DNA of 64,000 nt, taken from the NCBI GenBank assembly GCA_937883755.1, contig CAKZYA010000022.1, positions 62,001-126,000 on the forward strand. Reading direction: 5' to 3'. The notes below the pieces were generated by a model that was not told the DNA's origin, did not search any database, and worked only from the letters and a program-made list of their open reading frames with translations. Every line of letters begins with the position of its first letter. Within the stretch, counting starts at the first letter, position 1. This DNA comes from an uncultured Flammeovirgaceae bacterium. GTDB lineage: Bacteria > Bacteroidota > Bacteroidia > Cytophagales > Cyclobacteriaceae. A program made the position numbers and the translations under genes. This document shows, one piece after another, positions 62,601 to 64,000 of this stretch.

Positions 62601-63101
62601 TCGCTGGTTCGCGTGAACAATAATTTCGCTACCGTATACATCAATGCCTTGGTACTGCTGCTGAAGGCGTAAGTGCTGATTATTAAGAATATCCTTCCAT
62701 TGCTGTTTCGGGACAAATTCTTCGTTAGGAGCTGAGATTTGCATTAATTCGGATACTTCACTCAGATAGTGATTAGCTGCCGATGGGAAATCAGTAGCGA
62801 TTCGGGCAGCTTGATTGTTAGTAGTGGGCAACTCACCTTTAATTTCTCGGGGCGGTTCTTGTCCTCGTCTTCCTTTTATCTGAAGGTTAGGTGAAGGTCG
62901 TGAGCCTTTCAGGTTGGGCACAGTACGGAACTGTCGGGCTGACTTGCTTTTTGCCCCGCTGCGGGTACGGTACTTGAATGAAGGTTTCTGGATTTCTTGG
63001 GTACGATTTTTCTTTACCTCCCAGGCTTCCGACTGGGCAAATAATAGGCTGCTCCCAAACATACAGCCTAATAGTATTAGTAATTGTAAAGTACGGGTCA
63101 T
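59655..63101 (-). CDS. T9SS-secreted M4 (thermolysin-like) metalloprotease with beta-propeller
   Basis: 1148 residues, far longer than the 500-700 usual for M4 enzymes. Order: signal peptide (to about 23), basic linker, FTP/PepSY propeptide (about 100-270), a His-rich linker with six consecutive His (287-292), and the M4 catalytic domain. That domain has HEMTH (463-467), the third zinc ligand in INEHIADVFG (E487), and GGVHINSGIPNRAFF (His556). Then a Gly/Asp-rich hinge (633-648), a TolB/WD40-like beta-propeller (about 655-960), a DUF5018-like beta-sandwich (about 975-1065), and a type IX sorting domain (VYPNPFEQEIYLPEP, ending TIRLLRK). All catalytic residues are present. Confidence 0.93.
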   Translation of the reverse strand: MTRTLQLLILLGCMFGSSLLFAQSEAWEVKKNRTQEIQKPSFKYRTRSGAKSKSARQFRTVPNLKGSRPSPNLQIKGRRGQEPPREIKGELPTTNNQAARIATDFPSAANHYLSEVSELMQISAPNEEFVPKQQWKDILNNQHLRLQQQYQGIDVYGSEIIVHANQRAVQGLNGRYMPTPHSLNTVPSISDTDAIQTALGQLEAVSYLNEKQKKLLQYNGPEAKLVILPNWETGTPQLAWQVMARPNMLDYWEIMIDAQSGALIQKTNLTCSFAPEMHLSHEDTHAHHHHHHSASHRVTRSASPLRLTNASQGSGIDLNNLNQTLNVWQASDGFGLIDASKDIFKSPAGTSISDLEGVLITYDALSKPKPESVSISFSETNVFTDPAAVSAHVNASIAYDYFRQKHNRLAIDGEGGNILSVVNYVEDDSSGMDNAFWNGTFMVYGNGDVAFRPLAGSLDVGGHEMTHGVINATANLVYRDQSGAINEHIADVFGVLIENEDFLLGEDVVNTRVFSSGALRDMESPHNGGTSLRDNGWQPDNMSEIYTGEEDNGGVHINSGIPNRAFFLIASEIGRDRAGELYYHALTTYLTASSEFSDLRLALLNSANDLFGATESQAVATAFDAVGITEEVGGGTPGNGGGDDDGDELPTIAGNEFLLTVNTDERDRDEFGTTNSLYIVDLASGNFQAISTTTVNRKPTITDDGSAAFFITEDETIQGIDLSPPFNEQVISNEALWSNLSISKDGKRLAIVSNQQQPEIWVADLTRDTDNFMRFELFNPTTQDGVTTGEVQYADAIEWDYSGEFLIYDAFNQVQGFGFGETIEYWDVGAIRVWDNTADDFGDGSIQKIFTNLPRGTNIGNPSFSKTNRNIVCFDLFDAEDETYQIIATDLSTGETNVVYNNNTLGFPSYSSDDSFMVFDVIDEDGNPAVGRITLNEDKTSSDGELETPYIFAKWTTWFSQGERIINSSEKDILSYEMLLEAGNVAGTISNDSIKLVLPEDTDPSTLVARFTASPSSEVFVGEFQQISGISSNDFSQEVDYTVVAQDGSTRTYVVAAEVEQTEDPVTSLGDPLSEKAVVYPNPFEQEIYLPEPLTGNYQLRLSDVLGRSYNLAVNQAQVQVKELLAPGIYFLTIQTPKRTQTIRLLRK

Positions 63102-63529
63102 AGCGGTTCAGAAGTTAATGTTTGAATATGTTCATAGAATGAAGTGAGGCTGTCAGCAGGGGTGAAATTTTGACTACCCCAGGTACATTGCCGAACGGTA
63201 TCAGTATGGATAGTGAGAAAATAATAGATATTCCCCGGTTCTTTGCTGCCAAACGCAGCGTCAGGCAACTCATTAGCCTGGGCAAATACTTGTTTTCGCT
63301 GAGCCTTATTTAAGCGAGATAATGATTTATACTCTTTAGTCAGGTTGTTATGATGGTACACCCGTCCGTTTTGAAGCACATAATAAGTATCTACCTGATT
63401 AGCTATACCACCTCCCTTACCGAAAGTAATATAATGCTGATCGATGACCTCTGGCTGGAAACTGGCACGTTGACAGTTACTTAAGCCAAACAAGAAGCAA
63501 AGGGTGGTCAAAGAGTAGAATAGGTTCAT
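63098..63529 (-). CDS. Small lipoprotein overlapping the M4 protease gene
   Basis: 143 residues from ATG 63529; the open frame begins at 63631, but that start lacks a signal. Lipoprotein signal MNLFYSLTTLCFLFGLSNC. Mature domain has YITFGKGGGIANQVDTYYVLQNGRVY, a pattern of small beta-rich lipoproteins, and ends in a helical region. The stop overlaps the M4 start codon by 4 bp (ATGA), so the two are translationally coupled. It may be a protease inhibitor or chaperone by position only. Confidence 0.65.
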   Translation of the reverse strand: MNLFYSLTTLCFLFGLSNCQRASFQPEVIDQHYITFGKGGGIANQVDTYYVLQNGRVYHHNNLTKEYKSLSRLNKAQRKQVFAQANELPDAAFGSKEPGNIYYFLTIHTDTVRQCTWGSQNFTPADSLTSFYEHIQTLTSEPL

Positions 63530-63827
63530 GGGCAAGGATAGGTAGTAAACCTTTTTTACTGTTATCCCGAAAGGATCAGCAAGGTTAATGGTAATTAGTA
63601 AATTTTTCTTTTTTGAAAATTTCTGGTACAATATAAAGGCTAGGCCTCAATAATACCACTAATGGAGATGATGATTCGGAGAAGAACCCTGGCTGATGTT
63701 GAAAATGGGTAATTGATGTGGGTACAAAATAGTACTGTGATTCAGTAAACTAGCATGCTCTATTGTGCTGCGCTACACTACATGATCCTATTTTTTGCTT
63801 AGTTATTTGTTTTATAATTATTTTACT
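63530..63827. other. Non-coding stretch near the window end
   Basis: A+T rich spacer between the divergent lipoprotein gene and the partial gene at the end. I see no supported gene, RNA or repeat in it. Confidence 0.5.
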
Positions 63828-64000
63828 ATGGACTTGATAAATTATAAGATAATTAATTACTTAGATAGTAAACAAATTACTTATCAATTGAATACTACTT
63901 TATTAAAATCTAATACAATAGCCAGGTTTAGCTGCTTGATGTTTCTTTTGTTCGCAATAATTATTAAAAGCAGCGCGCAGAATGCAATGTTGGATAACGG
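63828..64000 (+). CDS. N-terminus of an exported protein, cut by window end
   Basis: Open frame from ATG 63828 to the edge, 57 codons. A basic-polar stretch is followed by a hydrophobic core (FSCLMFLLFAIII) and SSAQ, the typical end of a Bacteroidota signal peptide; the mature protein begins about NAMLDN. The ATG at 63938 (MFLLF) is an alternative but too short a leader. Too little is visible to name the protein. Confidence 0.45.
   Translation, partial: MDLINYKIINYLDSKQITYQLNTTLLKSNTIARFSCLMFLLFAIIIKSSAQNAMLDN

Overview
The window is a chromosomal stretch of a Bacteroidota bacterium, most likely a marine or environmental member of the Cytophagales. The grounds are two type IX secretion (T9SS) C-terminal sorting domains, arrays of long FtsX/MacB-type permeases, DUF6090-type membrane proteins, Tat-exported Gfo/Idh/MocA and enolase-superfamily enzymes, starts without Shine-Dalgarno sequences, and at least one promoter of the Bacteroidetes TTTG / TAnnTTTG type. 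No rRNA, tRNA or CRISPR array was seen. Species-level assignment is not possible by eye.

Layout. 1-3.5 kb: minus-strand regulatory and envelope genes (a histidine kinase with a cNMP-binding-like domain, cut by the window edge; a MarR regulator with a perfect 18-bp palindrome upstream; three small exported proteins). 3.8-6.2 kb: a class A penicillin-binding protein. 6.2-6.75 kb: a decayed, internally deleted IS982-type element with both inverted ends. 6.8-9.5 kb: membrane proteins, two of them DUF6090-like. 9.6-17.2 kb: a palindromic extragenic repeat, then three paralogous FtsX-type ABC permeases in a row without an ATPase gene. 17.3-20.0 kb: a Tat-exported FAD oxidoreductase and a small carboxypeptidase-regulatory-like protein.

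20-38 kb is a sugar-acid catabolism region. It has two LacI repressors with palindromic sites of core CAATCGGTTG, a PmoA-like/ThuA fusion, two Gfo/Idh/MocA-type proteins, a complete TRAP transporter (DctP, a repeat element, DctQ, DctM), a mannonate oxidoreductase-type SDR and mannonate dehydratase UxuA. Facing them are an Nramp-like transporter without the usual metal-binding motif, an exported sugar isomerase-like lipoprotein, an exported enolase-superfamily dehydratase-like protein, and a T9SS-secreted CBM6 protein. UxuA and the SDR give the hexuronate link (fructuronate to mannonate to 2-keto-3-deoxygluconate). The other enzymes probably process an oxidised or glycosylated sugar in the periplasm.

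38-56 kb holds two RND efflux systems, each headed by a related TetR regulator and each with its own palindromes. System 1 is tetR-MFP-RND-TolC, followed closely by YceI, a membrane-anchored GH3 hydrolase, a 49-residue protein, an outer-membrane phospholipase A and a class III nucleotidyl cyclase. System 2 is tetR-TolC-MFP-RND followed by a 48-residue protein. The two small proteins share the pattern YLxGWxxAxxNF and may be an undescribed accessory of these operons. 56.8-59.6 kb: a polyprenyl-phosphate glycosyltransferase (GT2) and an ArnT-like GT39 transferase with abutting genes. 59.6-63.5 kb: a very large M4 metalloprotease with a beta-propeller, a natural His6 run and a T9SS signal, plus a small lipoprotein overlapping its start. 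The window ends in the first codons of a further exported protein.
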